Shown: piece by piece, positions 32,950 through 49,990 of the stretch | Numbering within the stretch: the first letter of the stretch is position 1 | How the letters are laid out: every line of letters begins with the position of its first letter | Assembly (NCBI RefSeq): GCF_900660545.1 | Contig: NZ_LR214986.1 | Location: forward strand, 1-64,000 | Direction of reading: 5' to 3' | Source: Mycoplasmopsis cynos | GTDB lineage: Bacteria > Bacillota_I > Bacilli_A > Mycoplasmatales > Metamycoplasmataceae | DNA length: 64,000 nt | Made by a program: the position numbers and the translations under genes | The notes under the pieces: model-generated | The model's database searches: none | Seen by the model: only the letters and a program-made list of their open reading frames with translations | What the model was told of the DNA's origin: nothing

Positions 32950-35900
32950 ATGAGATATATTAATAAAAAATTTGATGGTTTTGCAAAAGGATATAATCTT
33001 CCATATTTAGAATCGTTAGAAGATGTTTCATTTGTTAATTCAAGTCTTAATGAAGAAACGGGCATTATTAGTACTACTATTTTGTTTCAAAGAACACCCA
33101 AGATAAATGACTTTTTGAGATTTATTCATTTTTTTGAGAATATGAAAATATATAAACTTTCATTTGAAACTGTTAATTACTATCAGGAAGATCCTGAATT
33201 TAAAAAATATATAATTAGCTTTTTGAGTTTATTTAAAAAGTTTGCTTTTTTAGTTGATGTAATTGATCTTGGAAAGAATCTTCAATACCATAACAATAAA
33301 GAAAAGTGAATTATTCATTATTATAATAAAGCACATGAACAATCTTTATTTGATGCGGTTGCATTTTTAAATCGAAATTTTGAAAAGTTTGGATTTCCGA
33401 AAGTCAAGGTTGATATTTTTTTTGATAAAGTACAAGAAACTAGTATGCAAGAAAATAAACAAAATATTAATGAAATATTTGCTAAATTAAGAAAAGAAGA
33501 ATCGAACTTTCACTTTACAGAAACTGCTAAAAAAATAAACAAAGGTTACTTTAGAAGTCGAAAAGTTCAAAATTACACTAAAGTTGAAATTGAAGAACTT
33601 GATGATTATGATGGGATGAATGATATCCCGGTTGAATTTAATGGTTTAATTTATAAAAATGAACTAATTGATCGTAATGATATAAAAATTCATAAATATT
33701 GAGTTACTAATAAAAAAGATGCCACATTACTAACACATATTACTTTTTCTGAAGATGATGAAAAACTTATGCCGCTTAATACATGAATAAATGTAAAAGG
33801 TATTTTTAATCCAAGTAGTCAATCAAAATATCAAAGTAAAAGAACTGTAAAAGTGGATAGTATAATTAAAATTGATAATCCTGAATCACAAAAGGTTGAT
33901 GAAGCTGAAATAAAAAGAATAGAAATAAATGCTAAATCAAAAATGAATGCAATGGATGGTTTATTAGATGCTGAAGAATTGGTGAATATTGCCAAAAAAT
34001 TAGGACATAAAGCCTTGGCTATATTGGACTCAGTGAGTGTTCAATCATTTCCGAAATTTGCTTCTGCTGCTAAAAAGGCTGGTATAAAACCAATATATGG
34101 TGCTTCTTTTGATGTTATTGATAAAAGTAATAAGGTATTTTTATCTGATTTTGAGAATAAACCAATCAATAACACAAGATATGTTGTTTTCGATATTGAA
34201 ACAACAAACCTTTCACCAAGAGTAGGTGAACTAATTGAATTTGGTGCTTCAATAGTTGAAAATAATCAAATTATTGATAATATACAATTTTTTGTAAAGT
34301 CCTCAAAACCATTATCGAAATTTACTATTGAACTTACTAAAATAACAGATAAAATGTTGCAAACAGAAGGACTAGAAATTGAACAAGCGCTTAAAAAAAT
34401 CTATGAAATCTTAAACAATCAAGTTGTAGTTGCTCACAATGCTTCTTTTGATATTAATTTTATAATTCAAATTTTTATTGATCATAAAAAAGAAGTTCCT
34501 AAAATGATTGTGATTGACTCATTACCAATTTCAAAATTAGTGTCTCCAGAGTCAAAAAAACATAGATTAGGAAATTTTTGTAATTCGATGGATATTGAAT
34601 ATGATTCAACTATTGCGCACCGAGCAAATTATGATGCTGAAGTTTTAGCAAGAGCATTACTGAGAGCATTTGATCATTTGATAAATGCAGATGTCACTGA
34701 TTTTGAAAAATTAAATAGATACATCCCTAATCCTAATGAATTTTATGAAAAAGTTTCAACCTTTAATAGTCAAATTAGTATTATTGCACTCAATCAAAAA
34801 GGAATAAAAGAATTATTTAAACTAGTATCATTAGCACTTACCGAGAGACACTATAACGGACCAAAACTATTTTGAGAAGATATACCAAAAAGTGAAAATC
34901 TTTTAATTGGTTCTGGAGGAATAAAAGGCGAATTAATTGATCGTTTATTATATTCTTCAAATATTAATTTATCTGAAAAATTACAAAAGTTTGATTACAT
35001 TGAAGTTCCGCATCCTGAAGCATTTTTACATAAGATTTCAACCGGTCATTTTGAACAAAAAGATATTGAAAATTTGTTAAAGGAATTAATATATAAAGCA
35101 AAAGAATTAAATAAAAAAGTAATAGCGATAGGGGATGTTCGTTTTGAAAATGAAGCAGAAAAAATATTTTATAAATCATTGGTTTTTGCAAAAGGTATTG
35201 GTGGAGCAGCACACTTTATTTTTGATTATGATCATCCAGAAATAATTAAAATTCCTAATTTAAGTTATCTAACTACAGATGAAATGTTGAACAAATTTGC
35301 ATTTTTAAATGATGAAGCTTTAGTAAATGAAATTGTTATTGAAAATAGTAATTATATAGCTTCAAAAGTATCAGACGACATTCAAATTATTAAAGATGGT
35401 TTATTTACTCCAAAATTTGATGATTCAAAAATAAAATTGCCTGAATTAGTCTATAAGAATGCAAAATTAAAATATGGGGATGATTTACCAATTATTGTAA
35501 AAAATAGAATAGAAAAAGAATTAAATCCAATTATTAAATATGGATTTGATGTTATTTATTGAATTTCCCACATTTTAGTTAAAAAATCAAATGATGACGG
35601 ATATATTGTTGGTAGTCGTGGATCGGTTGGTTCTTCACTAGTTGCAACCTTAGCAGGTATTACAGAAATTAATCCATTAGAGCCTCATTATATTTGTTCT
35701 AAATGTAAGTATTTTGAGATGGTAAAAAATCCTCCGACTTCATCAGGTTTTGATCTAGATGATAAAAAATGTCCAAATTGTGATTTATGAATGCAAAAGG
35801 ATGGTCATTCAATCCCATTTGAAACATTTTTAGGTTTTAATGCTGATAAAGTGCCTGACATAGATCTTAACTTTTCTGGTGATTATCAACCTATCATACA

Positions 35901-37281
35901 TGCAGAAGTTAGAAGATTATTTGGAGAAAAAAATACATTTAGAGCCGGTACCATATCAACTATAAAAGATAAAACAGCTTTTGGATTCGTTAATACTTCA
36001 AATGAAAAATATCATTGGAATTATTCAAACACTTTTGCTGATTATATATCAACAAAAATTGTAGAAGTTAAAAGAACAACAGGACAACATCCAGGAGGGA
36101 TCATTATTATTCCGAAAGGAATGGAGGTTGAAGATTTTACTCCAATTAATTATCCTGCAAATGATGAAGGAAGTGATTGAAAAACAACTCATTTTGACTA
36201 TAAAGCAATTCATGATAATGTTTTAAAATTAGATTTATTAGGACACGTTGACCCAACCGCAATAAAGATGCTTGAAAGATTGACTGGTATTGACGTTAAA
36301 AAAGATATTCCATCAAAAGATCCTGACGTTATTTCTTTATTTTCTTCAACAAAAGCTCTAAATATTAAACCAGAAGATATTGGTGGAGAAAAAACAGGGG
36401 CTTATGGAATTCCTGAATTTGGAACTGATTTTGTTAGAAGAATGTTAGTTGTCGCAAATCCTAAAAGTTTTGCTGATTTAATTTCAATTTCCGGTTTATC
36501 TCACGGAACAGATGTTTGGACAGGAAATGCTGAGACTTTGATTTCTAAAAAAAATATGACATTATCTGAAGTTATTTCATGTCGGGATGATATTATGAAT
36601 TTTTTAATTAGTTACAATGTTGATAATTTAGATTCATTTAATATAATGGAAAAAGTTCGTAAAGGAAAAGGACTGACTGAAGAAGAGGAAAAACTTTTAA
36701 AAGAGCATAATGTACCTGAATGATCAATAAACAGTATGAAGTTGATTAAATATATGTTTCCTCGTGCTCACGCAACTGCTTATGTATTGATGGCTTGAAG
36801 AATTGCTTGATTTAAGTTATATAAACCTTTAGAGTATTATGCAACATTTTTTACAACTAGATTAAATGAATTTGATATCGAAGTTTTAGCAGATAAAAAG
36901 AAAATGCTAAATAAAATTGCAGAAATAGAAAGTAAAACTGAAAAATCTACTGTTGATAAAAACCTTTATACAACTTTAGAAATAGCTAGAGAACTTTATG
37001 CAAGAGGCTTTGGAATAAAAAACATTGATATTGAGAAATCATTAGAGTCTGAATGAATAATAGATTATGAGACCAAAAGTTTAATTGCGCCTTTTTCATC
37101 TATTAAAGGACTTGGAGATGCGGTTGCTAAGAAAATTATTCAATCAAGAAATGAATTTAGTTTTAAGACCAAGGAAGATTTTAAAAGAAGAAGTGGTGTA
37201 AACAACACACTCTATAATGAAATTGTTCGTCTTGGAATACTTGATGATTTGAATGATCATGATCAAATGACTTTATTTTAA
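32950..37281 (+). CDS. polC: DNA polymerase III PolC-type alpha subunit
   Basis: PolC is the main replicative polymerase with built-in proofreading. The 1443-aa product has an N-terminal domain, a PHP domain split by a DEDD exonuclease ([16 protein letters not shown] near residue 413), a zinc finger (CSKCKYF, CPNCD), [12 protein letters not shown], the active site [12 protein letters not shown], and a C-terminal fingers/OB region. The PHP part reads [14 protein letters not shown] where active PHP domains have TDH, so its metal site looks lost. Many TGA codons encode Trp. Length is normal for the family. Confidence 0.97.
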
Positions 37282-37292
37282 TTTATTATTAC

Positions 37293-37331
37293 TAAACCCA
37301 GCGATTTAAATTATTTCTGGGTTCTATTTTA
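37293..37331 (+). terminator. polC terminator
   Basis: AACCCAG, an AT loop, then CTGGGTT followed by a T-rich run. The loop is long, so this is only moderately supported. Confidence 0.6.
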
Positions 37332-37434
37332 TTTTTAGTGTAATAATAATATATTTAATAATATGATAAAATTTTATAGCAAAAGACATGATTAGTTTAT
37401 TTTAATAATTATTTTTAAAAAATAAGGAGACAAA

Positions 37435-38337
37435 ATGGAAAAAGAAAAATATTTATTTGCGATTGATCTTGATGGAACTACTTTACATTCAAGTTCAACT
37501 GGTGAAATTCATGATCAAACAATTTCAGCTATAAAAAGAGCCAAAGAAGAAGGACATATTGTATGTATTTTGACAGGTCGTCCATGAAGAAGCACTAAAT
37601 TTATTTATGAAACACTTGGATTAGATACAGTTGTTTCAAACTATAATGGTGCTCATATACATCACCCATTAGATGATGGTTTTATTCCATATATTAAATA
37701 TTTAAATCTTAATGAAGCTTTATATGTTTTAGGTGACGAAAAAGTTTCAAAAGAAATTTCTAACATTGCAATTGAAGGTCCTGATTGAGTTCAATTGCAA
37801 CATAGAGATGAAGCATTAGAAAAAGTTTTTGGTTTTTCAACTACTTCGAAATTAAAAATTGGTCTCGACTTTCACAAAATACCTTTGATGCCTACTGGAA
37901 TTATTTTTGATGTTAAGCATGATACTAATGTTGAAGAGTTAAGATGCTATTTAAAGGCTAGATATGGTGATTTAGCTGAATTTTCATATTGATCAAAGGG
38001 TGAAGGACTAACCCCGGTGTTTGATATGACTAATATCACTGCAAATAAAGGTAAAGCATTAAGCATGCTTATTAGATATTACGATGTTAAAATAGAAAAT
38101 ACTGTTGCAATGGGTGATGGTTTTAATGATGTTCCAATGTTTAGAGTTGCGAACGTATCTGTTGCAATGGGGAATGCTTCAAAAGAAATTAAAAGATATG
38201 CAACAGTAAGAATTTCAAAGTCTAATAAAGAAGGTGGAGTTGGTTGATATATTAATAAGTTTTTAGATAATCCAGAGCTTGAAATAGCTAAATCAAACGA
38301 AAAGAAGAAAAAAGTTAAACAAGCTGAGGAAGAATAG
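37435..38337 (+). CDS. Cof-type HAD-family phosphatase
   Basis: The 300-aa protein has the HAD motifs FAIDLDGTTL (nucleophile Asp near residue 9), ILTGRPWRS, and MGDGFNDVPMF (metal Asp residues) near the C-terminus, the class IIB (Cof) layout. Such enzymes dephosphorylate sugar phosphates or flavin cofactors; the substrate cannot be told. A lysine-rich tail ends the protein. AAGGAG precedes the ATG. The rnhC start overlaps its stop. Confidence 0.92.
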
Positions 38338-39020
38338 TGCAATTTTTACAAGAGTTAGATTTTGATCCACAAGAAGAAAATATCCTAGGGATAGACGAAA
38401 CGGGCGTTGGTGATTATTTTACCCCAATTATTTCATGTTGTGCTTTTTTGCCGAAAGAGATGATTAATTGAACATATGAAATAGGTGTAAGAGATTCTAA
38501 GTTACTTAATGATGATAAAATAGATAAAATTGCAAGTATTTTAATTAAAAAAATACCTTTTGCAGTTTATGTATTAACCCAATCTGGTTATAATAAAATG
38601 ATCAATAAAGGTTTTAATGCAAATGTTATTAAATTTTTTATTCACACTCAATCAATTTTAAATTTTCAAAAAAGATATGAATTTGATAAAAAAATTATAA
38701 TTGATAAATATTCTACTCTTAATGCGATCAATAACTATCAAAGAAAAATGAGTTTTATTAAAGATTTTTCTGAGTTTTATAAAAAAAATGAGTTAATGTA
38801 TTTTTTAGAACATGGTGAGCAAAAAATACAAGCAATTGCATGTGCTTCTATTATTGCAAGACATTATCTAAATAATTATATGAAAAATCAAAATGATAAA
38901 TGAGGATTTAACTTTTTATTGGGAGCTAATCAAAAAGTAAAATCCCAAATAAATGAATTTACAAAAAAATTTGGTAAGCAAAATTTAGAAAAAGTAATAA
39001 AGACAAATTTCAAAATTTAA
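38337..39020 (+). CDS. rnhC: Ribonuclease HIII
   Basis: RNase HIII removes RNA from RNA-DNA hybrids. The 227-aa product has the catalytic motif [14 protein letters not shown] (Asp-Glu, the HIII form), RDSKLL and a C-terminal [15 protein letters not shown] helix. The start is taken as GTG at 38337, overlapping the previous stop (TAGTG); no ATG is available before the catalytic motif. TGA encodes Trp. The family often has a longer N-terminal TBP-like domain; here it is mostly absent. Confidence 0.88.
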
Positions 39021-39076
39021 TTTGTTCTTTTTTTGTTCTCAACTTTTTAAAATTTATCATTGATTTGGAGGTGAGA

Positions 39077-40093
39077 ATGTCTGAGGAAAAAAATAATCAA
39101 ATAGAACCGAAAACAATTATAAAAAATGCAATTAACCAAATAGAAAAAAAATTCGGTAAAGAATCCATAATGTTGCTTGGTGATGTTCCGGATATTTCTA
39201 TAGAAACATTTCATTCAGGTAGTTATGTATTAGATCATATTTTAGGTATAGGTGGATATCCGAAAGGAAGAATTATTGAGATTTATGGTCCAGAAAGTTC
39301 TGGTAAAACAACTTTATCATTACATGCTATTGCTGAGGTTCAAAAAAATGGAGGAATTGCAGCTTTTATAGATGCTGAACATTCTATTGATCCGGTTTTT
39401 GCAAGTAAATTAGGTGTTAATGTAGAAAATTTAATTCTTTCGCAACCAGATTCAGGGGAGCAAGCACTTGAAATTGTTGATATTTTAGCAAGACTTGGTA
39501 ATATTGATTTAATTGTTGTTGATAGTGTTGCAGCTTTAGTTCCACTGGCGGAATTAAATGGTGAAATGAATGAACAACAAATAGGTGCCCAGGCAAGATT
39601 AATGTCAAAAGCATTAAGAAAAATAACTGGGAATCTTAATAAAAACAAAACAACTATTATTTTTATCAATCAAATTCGGGAAAAAGTAGGTGTAATTTTT
39701 GGTAATCCTGAAACTACACCAGGCGGAAGAGCATTAAAATTTTATTCAAGCATTCGAATTGAGGTGAGAAAAGGAACACAAATTTCAGAAGAAAAAGAAG
39801 TTTCCGGTTCAGAAATTAAATTTAAAATTGTTAAAAATAAATTAGCTGCTCCGTATAAAACAGCACAAACTGATTTATTATTTAATGAAGGAATTGATCA
39901 AAATAGTGAATTAGTTGATATTGGCTTAGAATTAGGAATTTTTGATAAAAAAGGAGCCTGATATAGTTATGATGGAAGCAATGTAGCTCAGGGTAAGAAA
40001 AATATGAAATACTATTTAATAAATAACCCAAATATAAAAGAAGAAATTCTTAATAAAATTGAAAATCAAAAGAATCATAATAAAAAATACTAA
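39077..40093 (+). CDS. recA: Recombinase RecA
   Basis: RecA drives homologous recombination and repair. The 338-aa product has Walker [22 protein letters not shown], the Walker [26 protein letters not shown], and [11 protein letters not shown] with [10 protein letters not shown]. The ATG at 39077 with GGAGGTG before it is preferred over an upstream in-frame TTG at 39065. The final stretch follows a TGA Trp. RecA could act on the repeated amylase and lipoprotein genes in this window. Confidence 0.98.
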
Positions 40094-40102
40094 TACTAAA
40101 AA

Positions 40103-40136
40103 TAAAACAGTTTTTCTGATGAAGACTGTTTTTAAT
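40103..40136 (+). terminator. recA terminator
   Basis: AAAACAGT, a loop, ACTGTTTTT just past the recA stop. Confidence 0.75.
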
Positions 40137-40221
40137 TTTTATTAGAATTAGCAAAAAGATTATTAGATTTTATGTCTATTTTATTTATCAATAATATATT
40201 TTGATATATCATTTAATTATA

Positions 40222-41058
40222 ATGAGTAATACAAGTGATTTTATTAAAATTTTATTTATAGGCGACATATTTGGGCTTCCCGGAATAGTAACAATTGAAA
40301 AATATTTAAAAGGCATTGTAAAAGAACATAATATAGATTATGTAATAGCGCAAGGCGAAAATGTGACGGGAAGAAAAGGATTGAATGAAACTGATTATAT
40401 AAGATTAAAAAAAGCAGGAATTAATTTTTTTACAATGGGGAATCATGTTTGAGCTAATTCGGATATTGAGAAAATTATCAATAATCCTGATATAGTGCGT
40501 CCTTATAATATTGAGAATGGATATCCTGGCGAAGGAACCAGAATTGTTAATATTAAGAATTTTACTTTAAGAATTACATCAATGATGGGAATAACTTTTA
40601 ATGAATTAAGATATCCTTGAGAACAAAACGTTGCAAATTCATTTATTAGTGCAGCAGATATCCTAGTCAATAATACTAAAAAGACAGATTTTAGTTTAAT
40701 TGATTTTCACGGTGAAACAACAAGTGAAAAATATGTTTTTGGACTTCATGTTGATGGACACGTAGATGCTGTTGTCGGAACTCATACCCATGTTCAAACT
40801 AATGATGATCACATATTGGAAAATGGAACGTGTTATATAACTGATGTCGGTATGACTGGACCTATCGATTCAGCAATAGGTGCTAGAGTAAAAGAAGTGA
40901 AAAGTAAAATTACTAATCCTCGATCAAAAGAAAAATTTTATATAAGTAGTAACAATACTCAACTTAACGCAGTCAAAATAACATTATATAAAGACGGTAT
41001 AAAAAATAAAAAAAACACTATTGAAAAAATTAATTTTTTTAATTTAAAAATTTATTAA
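40222..41058 (+). CDS. ymdB: YmdB-family metallophosphoesterase
   Basis: YmdB-like enzymes hydrolyse 2',3'-cyclic nucleotides. The 278-aa product begins with the metal motif ILFIGDIFGLPG, then AQGENVTGRKGLN, FFTMGNHVWAN (Trp by TGA), LIDFHGETTSEK and VVGTHTHVQTNDD, all metal ligands of the family, and DVGMTGPIDSAIG. The ATG at 40222 is preferred because the family starts close to it. It lies just before the rRNA operon promoter. Mycoplasma orthologues are common; its role here is unknown. Confidence 0.93.
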
Positions 41059-41066
41059 AAAATATT

Positions 41067-41094
41067 TTGACATTTTAAAAATATGTATTATAAT
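41067..41094 (+). promoter_or_regulatory. rRNA operon promoter
   Basis: TTGACA at 41067-41072 and TATAAT at 41089-41094, with a 16-base spacer: perfect consensus boxes, about 64 bases before the 16S. It lies just after ymdB. Confidence 0.85.
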
Positions 41095-41122
41095 TAGTAA
41101 GCACATTTAAAAAATGAAAGTT

Positions 41123-42761
<1,639 letters not shown>

Positions 42762-42783
42762 AGAACTTTTTTTCTCTCATGTT

Positions 42784-45877
<3,094 letters not shown>

Positions 45878-45882
45878 GACAT

Positions 45883-45905
45883 ACTCCCTTGCGGAGTTTT
45901 TTTAT
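45883..45905 (+). terminator. rRNA operon terminator
   Basis: ACTCC CTTGC GGAGT followed by a run of Ts. It comes directly after the 23S processing stem, and there is no 5S in between. Confidence 0.85.
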
Positions 45906-46222
45906 ATTGCTTATATTTGTAGAAAAACATCAAGTATGAGACAGTTCTTGTTGTGTTTTTAGTTCTAAAAAAACTATTTTATTAAAATTTTTATGTATCA
46001 ATTTTCATATCTTCATTGATACTGATATAAGGTTTTTTAAGGGATGATAAGATTTTTAAAAGTGCTTTTTCAATATTAATAGAATCTACATTTTTACTTG
46101 TAAGAAGTCTATTAAATTTAATCATATATTCTTGCATTGTTTTAAAAAAGAACCACTTTTTTGTAAAGAAAAGCTAACTTTGTAACGGCAGGTATTGAAA
46201 TATCAAATCCTCTTTTAAATGC
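45906..46222 (-). pseudogene. Probable gene remnant beside the rRNA operon
   Basis: No intact gene. On the minus strand 45991-46137 encodes a 48-residue peptide (MQEYMIKFNRLLTSKNVDS, then IEKALLKILSSLKKPYISIN) that looks like the C-terminal end of a protein. Its frame upstream is closed by a TAG at about 46174-46176. It may be the decayed continuation of the unknown gene at 46223-46606. Confidence 0.35.
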
Positions 46223-46606
46223 TTACATTTTTAAAAAACTTAAATATTTTTCGCTTGGTTCTTTAGCGAAATATTTTTTGTCATTATATTTGAAATATAT
46301 TTCATTGTCCGATGAATGAGCTAATGAAACATTAGAATTAAAAGGAAAAATAACCCTTTCATTTTCTAAATTAAATGCAGCATAATTTTTACCGTTATAT
46401 CTTACAACAACATTTAAAACTTTTTCTATTAATAACAATATCAATGGCTCAATTGCTATTTTTCTTACCCTCTTGATTAAAACATTATGTTTTGAAATTA
46501 ATTTATTATTTTTTGTATTGTAATAATCTCTAAAGCCATCAGATTTGAGTATTAAATCATTTTTATTCTTCCACACCTTGTATAAAAAATAGGTTATTTC
46601 GCACAT
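46223..46606 (-). CDS. Hypothetical protein, 127 aa, possibly truncated
   Basis: I do not recognise this gene. It starts MCEITYFLYKVWKNKND and contains a hydrophobic stretch PLILLLIEKVLNVVV, then FNLENERVIFPFNSNV and YFKYNDKKYFAKEPSEKYLSFL. It has no signal peptide, and its only Trp is coded by TGG. It lies between the rRNA operon and secY on the opposite strand, and remnant-like sequence follows it. It could be an intact small gene or the front of a broken one. Confidence 0.45.
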   Translation of the reverse strand: MCEITYFLYKVWKNKNDLILKSDGFRDYYNTKNNKLISKHNVLIKRVRKIAIEPLILLLIEKVLNVVVRYNGKNYAAFNLENERVIFPFNSNVSLAHSSDNEIYFKYNDKKYFAKEPSEKYLSFLKM

Positions 46607-46684
46607 TATAATTTAGTTTGTTTTAAATGTTATTAAAATAGTATTTTTTTATTATAATTAATAAAGTATTTAATAGGAGAAATT

Positions 46685-48112
46685 TTGCAAAATTTAATTT
46701 TTACATTATCTAAATTACTTTATAAGTTTAACAATCAATGAAGTGAATTTTGAAAAAAGAGGGAATTATTAAAAAAAGGTATATTTACCTTATCTTTACT
46801 AATTATTTTTATTCTAGGAACAACAATAACGGCACCTTTTATAAAAATAGCTAATTTTAATCAAATTAATGAAAATTCATTTCTTAATACACTTAATTTA
46901 ATCGGTGGAGGAGGACTTAGACAATTTTCATTATTCGCTTTAGGTATAAGTCCTTTTATTAATGCGTCCTTAATAATGATGATTTTACAATCAAAATTAG
47001 TACCTCCAATATATAAATTAAGTCAATCAGGACCATTAGGACGAAGAAAAATAAATATTATTACAAGATTTATTACGCTTGTAATAGCATATCCTCAAGG
47101 TGTGTTTTTAACAAGATCATTATCAAATGGTGGTCCTAGAACAAGCTTTATTCAAATTGTTGGTCAAGATCTTATTTCAGAAACAACTATTGTTTATTTT
47201 ATTGTTCCAATGATTTTAACCGCTGCATCATTATTTGCTTTATTCATATCTGAACAAATAACAAACAAAGGTATTGGTAACGGAACAAGTTTAATTATTT
47301 TTGCAGGTATTGCTGCAAGACTTCCTTTTCAATTCCAATCTGCATTTATTTACTATATAGGTGATTTAAAAGGTTCTAACCTGACTGCAAGTGTTTTAAG
47401 CTTTATAACTTATATATTTTCATATTTAGCAATTTTATTAGTAATTGCAATTGTATATGTAGCTGAAAGACATGTTCCTATTCAACAAGTTGGAGCAGGA
47501 AGATCAAAAACCAAAAAAGAAATTGGTAAATTACCTATTAAATTAAATCCAGGTGGTATTATGCCAATAATTTTTGCTATGATGGTTTTATCCTTCCCTT
47601 CTATGATAGCTAATATTCTTCCTAACACTAATGCAGCTAAACAATGGATAAATATTAATTTAAATTTTACTAGGCCACTTGGATTTGGTTTATTAGTTGG
47701 AATTGTTTTTGTATTTTCATTAATTATGGGAATTCAACAATCAAAAGTTGATAAAGTTGCTGAGGATTTTACTAAGAATTCTACATATATTCCAGGAGTA
47801 AGGCCAGGGGAAGATACTCAGGATTATTTAATAGCAGTGGTATTTAGATTGAGCATATTTTCTGCCTTTTATTTATTGATACTCTCAAGTATGCAATTTT
47901 TGCAAATTATGACAGGTTTATTACCTCAAAGCATAGCGTTCGGTGGTACTAGTTTAATGATTTTGGTTTCAACAGTTTTAGAAACAATTGGCCAATTAAA
48001 TGCAAGAAGAAAATCAAGCAAATTATCACACGCTAAGAAATTAACATATAAAAATGTAGAATTAGCAGAACAAGGTGAAGAAAATATAAATCACAATGAA
48101 GGTTTATTATGA
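46685..48112 (+). CDS. secY: Protein translocase subunit SecY
   Basis: SecY forms the membrane channel for protein export. The 475-aa, ten-span product has LGISPFINASLIMMILQSKLVPP, GRRKINIITRF, GIGNGTSLIIFAGI, RHVPIQQVGAGRSKTKKE and LNPGGIMPIIFA, then PGVRPGEDTQ, all SecY signatures. The start is a TTG at 46685 with AGGAG 5 bases before it; the first ATG would remove two membrane spans. It overlaps adk by 4 bases. Many exported lipoproteins here depend on it. Confidence 0.95.
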
Positions 48113-48750
48113 TAAAAACAAATGTAATTTTTATGGGTGAGCCAGGTGCTGGAAAAGGAACAGTTGCTGACTTACTGCAAAGTAAAACAAATTTAATTCA
48201 CTTATCTACCGGTGATATTTTTAGAAGTGAAATTAGAAATAAAACAGAATTAGGCCAAAAGGTTGAATATTATGTTCATTCTGGAGGCTATGTACCTGAT
48301 GAAGTTACTAATGAAATAGTATTAAATGCTATAACAAAACTAAAAAATGAGAATAAAAATTTTATTTTAGATGGTTATCCTAGAACTCAAAAACAAGCAG
48401 AATTTTTAGATTCACAAAAAGATTTTAAATTTAAAACCATTCTTTTAAGCGTTCCTCACGAGACTATTATCAAAAGATTAAGTGGTAGACGTTTATGCCC
48501 TAAATGTGGTACTAGTTATCATATTGATTTTAAACCTCCTTTAAAGGAAAATTTATGTGATATTGATAATGGTATTTTGACTTCTCGCGAGGATGACAAA
48601 CCAGAAAAAATTAAACATAGACTTGAGATTTATAATGAACAAACTAAACCGCTATTAGATTATTATTCACAAAGTCAAAGACTCATTACAATTGATGCTA
48701 AGAATAATCCAGAAGAAGTATGCAAAAACATTTTAGATTATTTAAAATAA
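48109..48750 (+). CDS. adk: Adenylate kinase
   Basis: Adk balances AMP, ADP and ATP. The 213-aa product has the P-loop GEPGAGKGTVADLL, STGDIFR, DGYPRTQKQAEFL and the lid RRLCPKCGTSYHI with a C-x2-C then C...D zinc site. The ATGA overlap with secY shows coupling, the usual secY-adk-map order. The following map gene is separated from it by an IS element. Confidence 0.97.
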   Translation: MIKTNVIFMGEPGAGKGTVADLLQSKTNLIHLSTGDIFRSEIRNKTELGQKVEYYVHSGGYVPDEVTNEIVLNAITKLKNENKNFILDGYPRTQKQAEFLDSQKDFKFKTILLSVPHETIIKRLSGRRLCPKCGTSYHIDFKPPLKENLCDIDNGILTSREDDKPEKIKHRLEIYNEQTKPLLDYYSQSQRLITIDAKNNPEEVCKNILDYLK

Positions 48751-48792
48751 TTAATTATTTTTAATCATATATATTAAAAACTAGATTGGGAA

Positions 48793-48826
48793 AAATCATT
48801 CGGACACTTCCGAGTGATTTTTTCAC
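48793..48826 (+). terminator. Hairpin overlapping the left IS end
   Basis: AAAAATCATTCGGA, loop, TCCGAGTGATTTTTT: a stem with GT pairs and a T tail, 42 bases after adk. It is part of the IS left end, so it could end secY-adk transcription or be incidental. Confidence 0.6.
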
Positions 48827-48847
48827 ATATTTAAAAGGAGAATATTT

Positions 48848-49147
48848 ATGAGACATTTAAAAACAGAAGAATGAGCAAAAATCTTTAACGCATATGATGA
48901 CTTCAAGAATCGCAAGATTAGTAAATTTGAGTTCGAACAAATCTCTTTTTCTATTAGACAAAATTATTGAAATAAAGAATCATTAAAATGAATGTTGAGA
49001 AAAAGAAAAATGTATAACATGAATATTCAATCTAAAACTGGTAAAGCAAGCAAAAAAAGTAAAGGTGTAGGAAGAAAGAAAAGGAAAGTTCTTGACTATA
49101 CGTGAATTGATACCCTTAAAGATGATGAAAAAGATGCAGCAATATAA
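48848..49147 (+). CDS. IS3-family transposase OrfA
   Basis: The 99-aa product, with TGA as Trp, begins MRHLKTEEWAKIFNAYDDFK and is rich in Lys (KSKGVGRKKRKVLDYTW). It looks like the helix-turn-helix OrfA of IS3-type elements, which binds the IS ends and joins OrfB by frameshift. OrfB is broken, so OrfA alone is not expected to transpose anything. Confidence 0.75.
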
Positions 49148-49189
49148 TACTACTACAGAATTTTTAACAAAAATAACATTGATGCGATA

Positions 49190-49990
49190 TTAAAAATATT
49201 AAAGAAATAGAAAAATTTTCATCAAGCAATAAAGCGAAGATTTTATTAATAGCAAGATCAACATATTATGAAAAGTTGAAAGTTAAAAAAATCGAAAAAC
49301 AAAAATATATTAAACACGAAGAGGTTATTCATCAAGGTTTTGTGGATAATAAAATGAGATATGGCAGAAGAAGATTATCCAAATATTTATTCTTAACTTA
49401 TAACATTAAAGTGAACCCAAGAACCCTCGGGAACTATATGAAAAGATTAAATTTATTCACTTTTGTACGTAGAAAAAAGAGACAAAAAGAACACAAAAAT
49501 ACTAATGTTAAGTTTGTGGATTTGGTTCAAAGAGATTATAATTTAAAGAATAATACAATTTACGCAACTGATGTAACTTATATACCATCACCAAAAGATA
49601 TTAATCAAAATCATATTTATCAGCTATAATTGATCACAAAAAAAAGTTTGTAACATATGAAATATCATTAAATAATGATACTGAATTAGCTTTAAATAAT
49701 ATTAAAATACGAAATTAAAAATAATTTTACATTTAAATCATGGTTCTGCATATTTTTCGATAGATTATATTAATAAAATTAAGTCTTTAAATGGAAAGAT
49801 ATCAATGTCAAGAATTGGTGATAGTTTAGATAATCGTGAAATTGAGTATTTTTTCTCAATACTCAAAAGCGAAATTTTTCCTCACTTTTCTATGAAGTGT
49901 CGCCAAATGAATTTTGATGAATTGTCATACAAAATCAGTGTGTTTGTAAATTGATATAATTACAAAAGAATAAGATTAAAGTGTCCGAAA
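49190..49990 (+). pseudogene. IS3-family transposase OrfB (DDE), broken
   Basis: The DDE integrase is split over at least three pieces by frameshifts and stops. Piece 1 runs to 49629 and contains HQGFVDNKMRYGRRRLSKYL and YATDVTYIP (first catalytic Asp). Piece 2, in another frame, holds IIDHKKKFVTYEISLNND. Piece 3 (from about 49715) has LHLNHGSAYFS, where the second catalytic Asp is replaced by Asn, and SLDNREIEYFFSILKSE with the catalytic Glu. The element should be inactive. Confidence 0.85.

Noticed and set aside
38079-38342. Minus-strand open frame over the HAD and rnhC junction
   Set aside because: It is antisense to two clear genes and has no supporting features.
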